DNA of 27,396 nucleotides from Bacteroidaceae bacterium (GTDB taxonomy: Bacteria > Bacteroidota > Bacteroidia > Bacteroidales > Bacteroidaceae). The notes beneath the pieces are model-generated. The model saw only the letters and a program-made list of their open reading frames with translations. It was not told the origin of the DNA and searched no databases. Shown here piece after piece: positions 1-6,469 of the stretch (its first letter is position 1; each line of letters starts with the position of its first letter). The position numbers were made by a program, and so were the translations under genes. The stretch lies in assembly GCA_016302435.1 (NCBI GenBank), contig JAEDNQ010000007.1, positions 1 to 27,396 of the forward strand, given 5' to 3'.

Positions 1-41
1 CCGCTCCTTTTCCACCCATCCTTTCCCACCGCTCCTTTTCC
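1..41. repeat. Short direct repeat at window edge
   Basis: The 13-mer CCGCTCCTTTTCC occurs at 1-13 and again at 29-41, a period of 28 bp. The spacer between the copies is pyrimidine-rich (CCACCC, TTTCCCACC). This could be the end of a longer tandem array running off the left edge, or a chance repeat in low-complexity intergenic DNA. Nothing coding is seen here. Confidence 0.4.
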
Positions 42-74
42 TCCGATTAATCTTCCAACTTCCCTTAAAACAAC

Positions 75-106
75 AAAAAAGGGCTACCATTACGGTGCCC
101 TTTTTA
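75..106 (-). terminator. Intrinsic terminator of rpmE2 (probably bidirectional)
   Basis: GGGC (81-84) pairs with GCCC (97-100), and ACC (86-88) with GGT (94-96), leaving a single bulged T and a 5-nt loop. The stem is flanked by an A run on the plus-strand left and a T run on the right, so a U-tract follows the hairpin on either strand. It lies 18 nt after the rpmE2 stop in that gene's direction of transcription. Confidence 0.8.
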
Positions 107-123
107 TGTTGAAGTATCTCTGA

Positions 124-378
124 TTACTTCTTCTTCATAACTGCCCAGCGGTTCATGAACTTGTCGACGCGACCTGCTGTGTCTACAAGCTTGGCCTTGC
201 CTGTGTAGAATGGGTGAGAAGTAGAAGAAATTTCAATCTTGATTACTGGATACTCCTGGCCTTCGAAAACATCTGTCTCAGAAGACTTGGCAGTGGAACG
301 TGAGAGGAACATATCGCCGTTTGACATATCCTTGAAGATAACGGTGCGGTAGTTCTCTGGGTGAATACCTTGTTTCAT
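124..378 (-). CDS. rpmE2: 50S ribosomal protein L31 type B
   Basis: This 84-residue protein begins MKQGIHPENYRTVIFKD and contains HPFYTGKAKLVDTAGRVDKF, the characteristic L31 pattern (HP near the N-terminus, the HPFYTGK block, a VDKF tail). It is a structural component of the large ribosomal subunit. The zinc-binding cysteines of the type A form are absent, so it is the zinc-independent type B paralogue. The length is normal. It stands alone on the minus strand, diverging from fba, with its own promoter at 466-496 and a terminator at 75-106. The leader of about 80 nt could host regulation, but no structure was identified in it. Identification is firm; only the rpmE2 or rpmE naming is a matter of convention. 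Confidence 0.95.
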   Translation of the reverse strand: MKQGIHPENYRTVIFKDMSNGDMFLSRSTAKSSETDVFEGQEYPVIKIEISSTSHPFYTGKAKLVDTAGRVDKFMNRWAVMKKK

Positions 379-465
379 GTTGTTTAGTTATTGTTTTTTA
401 CAGTCAAAATTGTTTATTGCTGGTGACAATAAGTTATTTATCTCTATGCTTTCTGAAAAGCGATG

Positions 466-496
466 CAAAGTTACGACTTTTTATAATACGGACAAA
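466..496 (-). promoter_or_regulatory. Bacteroidetes-type promoter of rpmE2
   Basis: On the minus strand, TTTG (493-496) is followed after 19 nt by TAACTTTG (466-473). This is a full match to the Bacteroidetes -33/-7 consensus. The start of transcription would lie near 460, giving a leader of about 80 nt before the rpmE2 ATG at 378. The 292-nt region 379-670 holds this promoter and the opposing fba promoter; the open frames in it look non-coding. Confidence 0.75.
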
Positions 497-566
497 ACAA
501 ATGAGCGTTTTTTTCCTAAACTTTATGAAAATGTAGGCCTGTCACTGCATTTTATGCCTTTTTCTT

Positions 567-598
567 TATGCTTATATCGATTTTTTGAACTAACTTTG
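567..598 (+). promoter_or_regulatory. Probable fba promoter
   Basis: TAACTTTG at 591-598 matches the -7 consensus TAnnTTTG. The -33 element at the correct distance is poor (TATG at 567-570, a 20-nt gap). Transcription would start near 604, leaving a leader of about 65 nt before the ATG at 671. Confidence 0.6.
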
Positions 599-670
599 TA
601 TTCGAAATCGTCAGAGCACGATGAGAGACAAGGTATTTTACTCTTTTAATTAATAACACATATTTATATT

Positions 671-1669
671 ATGGTAAGCTACAAAGAACTTGGTCTCGTG
701 AACACTCGCGAGATGTTCAAGAGAGCTGTTGCAGGCGGCTACGCTATCCCAGCTTTCAACTTCAACACAATGGAACAGATGCAGGCTATCGTTATGGCCG
801 CTGTAGAGACAAAGTCACCAGTCATCATGCAGGTTTCTAAGGGTGCACGCAACTATGCTAACGGCACTATCCTCCGCAACCTCGCTAAGGGTGCTGTTGA
901 GTACGCTAAGGAACTCGGATGCGAGCATCCTGAAATCGTCCTCCACCTCGACCACGGAGACAGCTTCGAACTCTGCAAGGAGTGCATCGACAACGGTTTC
1001 TCTTCAGTCATGATTGACGGCTCACACCTCCCATACGAGGAGAACGTGGCTCTCGCCAAGAAGGTCGTTGACTACGCTCACCAGTTTGACGTAACAGTAG
1101 AGGCTGAGCTTGGTGTCCTCGCCGGTGTTGAGGATGAGGTTTCTGCTGCTGAGTCTCACTATACAAAGCCAGAAGAGGTTATCGACTTCGCTACACGCAC
1201 TGGCTGCGACTCTCTCGCCATCTCTATCGGTACTTCTCACGGTGCTCACAAGTTCACTCCAGAACAGTGCACTCTCGTAAACGGTGTTCTCGTTCCACCA
1301 CCACTCGCATTTGACATCCTCGCTGAGATCGAGAAGAAGCTTCCTGGATTCCCAATCGTACTCCATGGCTCTTCTTCAGTTCCAATGGACGAGGTCAACA
1401 CTATCAACAAGTACGGTGGCAAGCTCGAGGCTGCTATCGGTATACCAGAGGAGCAGCTCCGTCAGGCTTCTAAGTCAGCTGTCTGCAAGATCAACATCGA
1501 CTCTGACTCTCGTCTCGCCATGACTGCTGCTATCCGCAAGCACCTCGCTGAGCACCCTGGAGACTTCGACCCACGTCAGTACCTCAAGCCAGCTCGTGAG
1601 AACATGAAGAAGATGTACATCCACAAGATTGTGAATGTGCTCGGTTCTGACGGCAAGCTCGCTCAGTAA
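671..1669 (+). CDS. fba: Class II fructose-1,6-bisphosphate aldolase
   Basis: This cytoplasmic glycolytic and gluconeogenic enzyme cleaves fructose-1,6-bisphosphate to glyceraldehyde-3-phosphate and dihydroxyacetone phosphate using a divalent metal. The 332 residues match a class II TIM barrel. Asp94 and metal-ligand His95 lie in LHLDHGDS, and VEAELG is at 143-148. GTSHGAHK (187-194) carries a further ligand His, LHGSS has His232, and KINIDSDSR (273-281) forms the phosphate-binding end. Codon use is strongly biased (CTC leucines, TCT serines), as expected of a highly expressed gene. The ATG at 671 follows an A/T-rich leader, and the frame has no better upstream start. It is a single-gene unit ending in the strong terminator at 1767-1806. 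Identification is firm; specificity against tagatose or other aldolases of the class is inferred from the overall type. Confidence 0.93.
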   Translation: MVSYKELGLVNTREMFKRAVAGGYAIPAFNFNTMEQMQAIVMAAVETKSPVIMQVSKGARNYANGTILRNLAKGAVEYAKELGCEHPEIVLHLDHGDSFELCKECIDNGFSSVMIDGSHLPYEENVALAKKVVDYAHQFDVTVEAELGVLAGVEDEVSAAESHYTKPEEVIDFATRTGCDSLAISIGTSHGAHKFTPEQCTLVNGVLVPPPLAFDILAEIEKKLPGFPIVLHGSSSVPMDEVNTINKYGGKLEAAIGIPEEQLRQASKSAVCKINIDSDSRLAMTAAIRKHLAEHPGDFDPRQYLKPARENMKKMYIHKIVNVLGSDGKLAQ

Positions 1670-1737
1670 TTCTTGATTAAGCCGAGACGCAAGTGAGGAA
1701 GACGCAGTCAACCTCATTGTTTGAAAAAACAAGTTTC

Positions 1738-1760
1738 GGCGGGAATTAATAGAATCCACC
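1738..1760 (+). repeat. GGTGGGAA-type degenerate palindrome, copy 1
   Basis: The left arm is GGCGGGAATT and the right arm AATCCACC, a partial inverted repeat of 23 bp. It lies between the fba stop and its terminator, and 54 nt upstream of the next start codon (1815). It resembles the copies at 14071, 18017, 19037 and 21787. Confidence 0.4.
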
Positions 1761-1766
1761 TTAACA

Positions 1767-1806
1767 AGTCAACCTTGAGCCTCTGGCTCAGGTTGACTTT
1801 CTTTTT
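1767..1806 (+). terminator. Strong intrinsic terminator after fba
   Basis: AGTCAACC (1767-1774) pairs with GGTTGACT (1791-1798). TGAGCC (1776-1781) pairs with GGCTCA (1785-1790), with one bulged T and a TCT loop. A T-rich run (TTTCTTTTT) follows directly. It ends only about 9 nt before the start of the PAP2-type gene at 1815, so it also lies in that gene's leader. Confidence 0.92.
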
Positions 1807-1814
1807 CCATATCT

Positions 1815-3230
1815 ATGAAATTCACCCACAATATCATTATAGCTGCAGTATTATTCTCCTGCAGCATGGATGTCAAGGCTCAGGTGCCAGACGAAGTGGT
1901 GGAGGAAGGCAAAGTGATGATGGTCGACAGCACGTTCTCCTTGCCCGAGTCATCCCTTTCGGACGAATATCTTGCCAGCCTCGACTCTGTCATGCAGGCC
2001 TATGAGCAGCAGAAGAAAATCAATGAGGCAGCTGAGGCTATCAGCAAGTTTCAGAAAATCAGACTCGAAAACGAGCAGAAGTTTCACCTCAAAGGTACTG
2101 TCCCTCTGCTGAGAGGACTCATGTTCTCTTGGACAGAGCACGATTTTGTCTCCCAGCCTTCAGTCTTTGAAAAAAAAGATAACTTCCACAAGTGGGGCGA
2201 TTATGCTGTAGGAGGTCTGCCTTTAGCTGCCACGTGGGTGATGAAGGCTGCAGGTGTAAAGAGCCGTTCTAAGATGGAGCGTATGCTGATGGCTAATGCT
2301 ATGTCGCTTGCCATCTCCTGTGGTACGTCTGAAATACTCAAGCAGACTGTCAAGGAGACTCGCCCCGATGCTACAGACGACCATGCGTTCCCATCTGGCC
2401 ATACTACTCTTGCCTTTGCTTCTGCTTCTATCCTTAGCCGAGAATATGGTCATCTGTCCCCTTGGGTCACTATAGGAGCATTCTCCACAGCTACGGGCAC
2501 ACAGATGTTGCGCATGCAGCACAACAGACACTGGGTCAACGACCTGTATATGGGTGCTGGCATAGGTATGGTGGGAACAAGCTTGGGCTATTTCCTGACT
2601 GATCGCATCCTTGGAGAGAAGTATATCAACCAACCAGAGCTCAGGCTCAAGGACTTCAACCGTCTGCTGAAGTTTAATAGCCAACCTACAGGTGTTGCTT
2701 TCGTTGCTGGTACGGAGGTTGGCAAACGCACGGTGGATATGGGCGACGCTCGCATCAAGGTGGGAGCTGCCATATCGGTGGGTGCTGACCTCGCATGGCA
2801 TGTGTCTGACTTCTGGTCGTTAGAACTGATGACGCGGGCTGTGGAGGGTCAGACAAAGGTGTTTGACTCTAACTGCTTGTATACTGGAGACAATCTTCGC
2901 ATGGTGCATATCGACGCAGGAACTCGATGGAGTGTGCCTGTCAAACTGGGTGAACGAGTGGGTGTGAGAGCCTTTGCTGGCACTCGTCTGATGAACGAAG
3001 TGTCTATGCATGAGGTGGAGTGCATGAGGATAGCAGTCAGTGCATCGCCCTGTGCGGCAGTGTATAGCATTCCGTCAGAGACCAAACTGGAGTGCGGAGC
3101 CAGCTTGACATACGAATGTCTGGACACGGACAACTATGCTTGGGGCTTCTATTTTGACTATTACCACACTTTCTCTGATTTCTTTGCCAATAGATATAAC
3201 GTATCTACGGTCTGGAAAATATTGTTCTGA
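1815..3230 (+). CDS. Exported PAP2-family phosphatase with barrel-like C-terminal domain
   Basis: A signal peptide (residues 1-23, ending VKA-Q) precedes a PAP2 acid phosphatase core. All three signature blocks are visible: K176-x6-R183-P184, P193-S-G-H196, and R233-x5-H239-x3-D243, with His196 and His239 as expected catalytic residues. Such enzymes remove phosphate from lipid phosphates, undecaprenyl pyrophosphate or lipid A at the periplasmic face. The remaining 180 residues (about 290-471) alternate polar and hydrophobic residues, are rich in Gly and aromatics, and end in Phe, like an outer-membrane beta-barrel. They contain five cysteines (354, 403, 413, 427, 435). The substrate cannot be told from sequence. 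The ATG at 1815 gives a sensible signal peptide. No own promoter is recognised, and the fba terminator lies immediately upstream. The 3' end is convergent with the EamA gene, 10 bp away. Confidence 0.85.
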   Translation: MKFTHNIIIAAVLFSCSMDVKAQVPDEVVEEGKVMMVDSTFSLPESSLSDEYLASLDSVMQAYEQQKKINEAAEAISKFQKIRLENEQKFHLKGTVPLLRGLMFSWTEHDFVSQPSVFEKKDNFHKWGDYAVGGLPLAATWVMKAAGVKSRSKMERMLMANAMSLAISCGTSEILKQTVKETRPDATDDHAFPSGHTTLAFASASILSREYGHLSPWVTIGAFSTATGTQMLRMQHNRHWVNDLYMGAGIGMVGTSLGYFLTDRILGEKYINQPELRLKDFNRLLKFNSQPTGVAFVAGTEVGKRTVDMGDARIKVGAAISVGADLAWHVSDFWSLELMTRAVEGQTKVFDSNCLYTGDNLRMVHIDAGTRWSVPVKLGERVGVRAFAGTRLMNEVSMHEVECMRIAVSASPCAAVYSIPSETKLECGASLTYECLDTDNYAWGFYFDYYHTFSDFFANRYNVSTVWKILF

Positions 3231-3240
3231 TAGTGCAAAC

Positions 3241-4158
3241 CTATCTGCTGCCTATGAAGAGGAAGAGCATGGAGAGGAGAACGAGGACGAGGTCTATGAC
3301 TTTGGCCTTGAGGTTCTTCTCATGGAAGGCGATGGCTCCGAAGAGGAAGCTGACGATAACGCTGCCTCGGCGCACCATGGAGACGATGGATATCATTGCG
3401 CCGTCGAGTGACAGGGCATAGAAGTAGACGAAGTCGGCTGCAGAGAGGAAGATGCTGATGAGTATGATGCTCCACTTCCACTGAAAGGGAGTGGTCTTGT
3501 GGCGTGTGGGCCACCAGAGCAGGAGGAGCATGGCGAGCATCATGAAGAACTGGTAGATGTTGTACCATGACTGCACAGCCATCTTGTCAAGTCCCACTCC
3601 ATGGTTTTCGGGCGAAGCCATGAGGAACTTGTCGTATAGTCCTGAAATGGCGCCGAGGATATTGGCCAGAATGACAAAGATTATCCATTTGTTGTGCTTG
3701 AAGTCTATGCCTTCTTTTTTGCTGGAGCGAGAAAGCATGTAGAGTCCTACCATGGCAATAATGACACCTGTCCACTGCCAGATGTTTAGCTTTTCGGCAA
3801 AGAAGGTGAGGGCTCCGATGAGTACCATGACGGGACGGGTGGCATTGATAGGCCCTACGATGGTGAGAGGCAGGTGCTTGAGACCGAAGTAGGCGAAGAG
3901 CCAGCTGCTGAGGACGATGCACGACTTGAGGATGATGTATTTGTGCTCTTCCCATCCGTATGAGTGGGTGTAAAAGATGCTGTCTTCCCCTATGCTGCCT
4001 TGGGCTGAGAGAACTATGAACGGAATGAAGATGAGGGAGGAGAAGAGGGTGTTGAGCAGAAGCACAGGGATGACGGCATTGGCCTTCAGCGACTGCTTCT
4101 TGAAAACATCATAGAATCCCAGCAGACAGGCTGAGACGAATGCAAGTAGTAACCACAT
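3241..4158 (-). CDS. EamA/DMT-family transporter
   Basis: This 305-residue integral inner-membrane protein shows about ten hydrophobic segments in two similar halves, the pattern of the drug/metabolite transporter superfamily. The first half opens MWLLLAFVSACLLGFYDVFKKQ and the second starts near residue 155 (WIIFVILANILGAISGLYDKF), each beginning with an EamA-like repeat. Motifs such as INATRPVMVLIGALTF and VSMVRRGSVIVSFLFGAI fit the conserved helix 3-4 and helix 8-9 regions. The substrate cannot be predicted. It is the last gene of the minus-strand run, 60 nt after truA. The gap contains four copies of a 9-bp repeat, the nearest 20 nt before the ATG. It ends convergently with the PAP2-type gene, 10 bp away and with no terminator between them. 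Confidence 0.85.
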   Translation of the reverse strand: MWLLLAFVSACLLGFYDVFKKQSLKANAVIPVLLLNTLFSSLIFIPFIVLSAQGSIGEDSIFYTHSYGWEEHKYIILKSCIVLSSWLFAYFGLKHLPLTIVGPINATRPVMVLIGALTFFAEKLNIWQWTGVIIAMVGLYMLSRSSKKEGIDFKHNKWIIFVILANILGAISGLYDKFLMASPENHGVGLDKMAVQSWYNIYQFFMMLAMLLLLWWPTRHKTTPFQWKWSIILISIFLSAADFVYFYALSLDGAMISIVSMVRRGSVIVSFLFGAIAFHEKNLKAKVIDLVLVLLSMLFLFIGSR

Positions 4159-4178
4159 GATTGTATTGTTTTTGGGGG

Positions 4179-4214
4179 CTATAGCTTCTATAGCTCCTAT
4201 AGCTTCTATAGCTT
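4179..4214 (-). repeat. Four tandem 9-bp units before the EamA gene
   Basis: On the plus strand the units are CTATAGCTT, CTATAGCTC, CTATAGCTT and CTATAGCTT, with one mismatch overall. They fill most of the truA-EamA gap and end 20 nt before the EamA start codon. Each unit contains the palindromes CTATAG and AGCT, so the transcript can pair with itself in several registers. Confidence 0.9.
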
Positions 4215-4218
4215 TTTG

Positions 4219-4962
4219 TTATTCTTTGATTATACTATTGTCATACTTTACATCGGCGAGGAATAGGGCATTGCCAGGTACGGATGTGCCTGCAGAGCAT
4301 CTGTCTTTTTTCTCGATGATGGTTCTGAACTTGTCGATGGTGATGGCTCCCCGACCTACTTCTATGAGTGTGCCCACTATGGCGCGCACCATATTGCGCA
4401 GGAAGCGGTCGGCCGTGATGGTGAACTCCCATTTGATGGGGCTGACTTGTTGCCAGTGTGCAAGGGTTATCTTGCAGTTGTTGGTCTTCACGTCGGTATG
4501 GAGCTTGGAGAAGGAGGTGAAGTCGTTATATTGGTAGAGCAGCTCTGCCGCTTTGTTCATGAGGTTGAAGTCGAGGGGCTGGGGATAGCGGTAGGCATAG
4601 GGCTCGAAGGGAGATTTCTCCGTGATGACATAGTAGTGATATGTGCGTGAGATGGCAGAGAAGCGTGCGTGGGCATCGGGGGACACTTCCTCGATGCTGT
4701 GTATGGCTATGTCGGAGGGCAAGAACTTGTTGAGCTTGTAGTCGAGATTGGATGGGATTGGGGTCGCGGTGTCGAAATGCGCTACCATCATGCTGGCGTT
4801 TACTCCTGCATCGGTGCGGCCTGCACCTGTGACCTCTACGGGTTGGCGAAGGAGAGTGGAAAGTGACTTGTTCAGCACTTCCTGCACGCTTATGCCGTTG
4901 GGCTGTATCTGCCATCCGTGGTAGCGTGCTCCGTCGTAGGAGAGTGTGATGAAGTATCTCAT
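4219..4962 (-). CDS. truA: tRNA pseudouridine(38-40) synthase
   Basis: TruA isomerises uridines 38, 39 and 40 in the tRNA anticodon stem. The 247-residue protein starts MRYFITLSYDGARYHGWQ, the classic TruA N-terminus. The catalytic motif GAGRTDAGV has its Asp at residue 51. FLRNMVRAIVGTLIEVGRG near residue 200 is the conserved C-terminal block. A TTG two codons upstream (4968) is in frame, but the ATG at 4962 gives the usual family start. It lies 73 nt downstream of the MATE gene, with a strong hairpin (4995-5031) between them, and 60 nt upstream of the EamA gene. Identification is firm. Confidence 0.95.
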   Translation of the reverse strand: MRYFITLSYDGARYHGWQIQPNGISVQEVLNKSLSTLLRQPVEVTGAGRTDAGVNASMMVAHFDTATPIPSNLDYKLNKFLPSDIAIHSIEEVSPDAHARFSAISRTYHYYVITEKSPFEPYAYRYPQPLDFNLMNKAAELLYQYNDFTSFSKLHTDVKTNNCKITLAHWQQVSPIKWEFTITADRFLRNMVRAIVGTLIEVGRGAITIDKFRTIIEKKDRCSAGTSVPGNALFLADVKYDNSIIKE

Positions 4963-4994
4963 GAGCAATGTGTGCGAGTTGGTGTAAATAGTTA

Positions 4995-5031
4995 CTTGGC
5001 ATCGTCTGCTGGAGGGGCAGGCGATGCCAAG
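4995..5031 (-). terminator. Intergenic hairpin after the MATE gene
   Basis: CTTGGCATCG (4995-5004) and CGATGCCAAG (5022-5031) are perfect 10-bp complements. The 17-nt interval can form a further CTGC/GCAG stem. The hairpin starts 4 nt after the MATE stop codon. On the minus strand it is followed by TAACTATTTA, not a real U-tract, so it may be a weak or Rho-assisted terminator, or a 3'-end stabilising and processing element between MATE and truA. The pairing is certain; the function is inferred. Confidence 0.6.
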
Positions 5032-5035
5032 TTTC

Positions 5036-6451
5036 TTATGGAGTGAGTCGGTTGTGGAAGAATGTGCGGAGAAGAGTACTCTTCATGCGGATGCGCGGTT
5101 TGCGTATCTTGTCCTTATTGTAGTAGAACTGCCAGAGGAGGACTGCCGCAAGGAGGGTGGATATGCCGTCTGCTGTGGTGATGCTTATCCATACTCCGTC
5201 TGTGCCCCAATAGTTGGGAAAGATGAGCAGGAAGGGACAGAGGAAGACGAGCTGGCGACTTACGGAGATGAAGATGCTCTTCTTGGCCATGCCGATGCTC
5301 TGGAAGAAGTTGGCTGTGACGATTTGGAATCCTACTACAGGAGACATGAGGACGATGATCTTCATGCCTCGGGCTGTCATATCTGCCAGTTGGGTATCAT
5401 CGGTGAACATCATGATGGGGTATTGTGGGAAGAACTCACAGATGATGAAGGAGAAGCACATGGTGACGGTGGCAAAGAGTATGGCCTTGCGCAGCACTTC
5501 GTTGACTCTGTCGGGCTGCTGAGCTCCGAAGTTGTAGCCTGCTATGGGCTGCATGCCTTGGCAGATGCCCATGACGGCCATGATGAAGAGGAAGGTGATG
5601 CTGTTGACAATGCCGTAGGCTGCTATGGCTATGTCGCCTCCGTGTTTGGTCAGTCCCTTATTGATGAGGATGACGACGAGGCAGGCGCAGAGCTGCATGC
5701 AGAAGGGTGACATGCCTATGGACAGTATGTTCTTTACTATCTGTTTGCGCAGGCCGTATATGCCTCGGTGGAGATGGATGATGTCCTTGGGATTGGACAT
5801 GACGAAGATGACATATATCAGTGTCAGAGCTTGGGCAAGCACTGTGGCGTAGGCTGCTCCCTTGATGCCGAGGCCGAGGTAGAAGATGAAGATGGGGTCG
5901 AGGATGGCATTGACCGTCACGCCGACAACTGTGGCTGACATGGCGCCGTAGGGATGTCCGGTGCTGCGCAAGGCGCTGTTGAGTCCGAGGTAGCTGTGGT
6001 TGATGACATTGCCCCAGAGGATGATGGTCATGTAGTCGCGCGCATAGCTGATGGTGTTGTCTGATGCTCCGAAGAAGATGAGCAGAGGGTCGATGAATGC
6101 CAGTCCGAGGAGACCTACGAGTGTGCCGATGATGATATTGAGCGTGACGAGGTTGCCAAGGACGCGCTCTGCCGACTTTTGGTCTTTCTGTCCGAGCTTG
6201 ATGGATATCATGGTCGCTGCACCTACTCCCACCATGGCTCCGAAGGCTGCTCCGAGGTTGATGATGGGGAAGGTGACGGCGAGTCCACTGAGGGAGAGTG
6301 TGCCCACATCGGGTATACGTCCAATGAAGACACGGTCGATGATGTTATAGAGTGAGGTGGCTGTCATGGCTATGACAGCAGGGACGGCGTACTTCACGAG
6401 AAGTGAGCCGATGGGTCTTGTTCCTAATTCTTTTGTGCGATTTTCTTGCAT
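5036..6451 (-). CDS. MATE-family multidrug/cation antiporter
   Basis: This 471-residue protein has twelve predicted membrane helices in two bundles and the MATE layout. The N-terminal part reads IGSLLVKYAVPAVIAMTATS with YNIIDRVFIG. The middle has GMQPIAGYNFGAQQPDRV, the typical start of the second bundle. It would expel organic cations or drugs from the cytoplasm using a Na+ or H+ gradient. Sequence style is nearest the MepA/DinF-like branch found in Bacteroidetes, but the substrate is unknown. The start codon lies 18 nt after the stop of the S9 peptidase gene, so the two are almost certainly co-transcribed. A hairpin follows the stop codon. Confidence 0.93.
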   Translation of the reverse strand: MQENRTKELGTRPIGSLLVKYAVPAVIAMTATSLYNIIDRVFIGRIPDVGTLSLSGLAVTFPIINLGAAFGAMVGVGAATMISIKLGQKDQKSAERVLGNLVTLNIIIGTLVGLLGLAFIDPLLIFFGASDNTISYARDYMTIILWGNVINHSYLGLNSALRSTGHPYGAMSATVVGVTVNAILDPIFIFYLGLGIKGAAYATVLAQALTLIYVIFVMSNPKDIIHLHRGIYGLRKQIVKNILSIGMSPFCMQLCACLVVILINKGLTKHGGDIAIAAYGIVNSITFLFIMAVMGICQGMQPIAGYNFGAQQPDRVNEVLRKAILFATVTMCFSFIICEFFPQYPIMMFTDDTQLADMTARGMKIIVLMSPVVGFQIVTANFFQSIGMAKKSIFISVSRQLVFLCPFLLIFPNYWGTDGVWISITTADGISTLLAAVLLWQFYYNKDKIRKPRIRMKSTLLRTFFHNRLTP

Positions 6452-6469
6452 ATATATATTAACCTTGTG

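Noticed and set aside
377..649. 90-codon open frame between rpmE2 and fba
   Set aside because: It overlaps both opposing promoters, has an implausible composition for a protein (Phe, Leu and Cys rich from A/T-rich DNA) and no recognisable motif.
2223..2801. 192-codon open frame antisense to the PAP2-type gene
   Set aside because: The sense frame contains the complete PAP2 signature here; the antisense product is His, Ser and Arg rich without motifs.
3231..3240. Terminator between the convergent PAP2-type and EamA genes
   Set aside because: Only 10 bp separate the two stop codons and no hairpin with a U-tract is visible there.
5024..5710. 228-codon open frame antisense to the MATE gene
   Set aside because: Composition is dominated by Asp, Glu, Gly, Ala and Val as expected of the reverse frame of a membrane protein gene; the MATE protein on the other strand is unmistakable.
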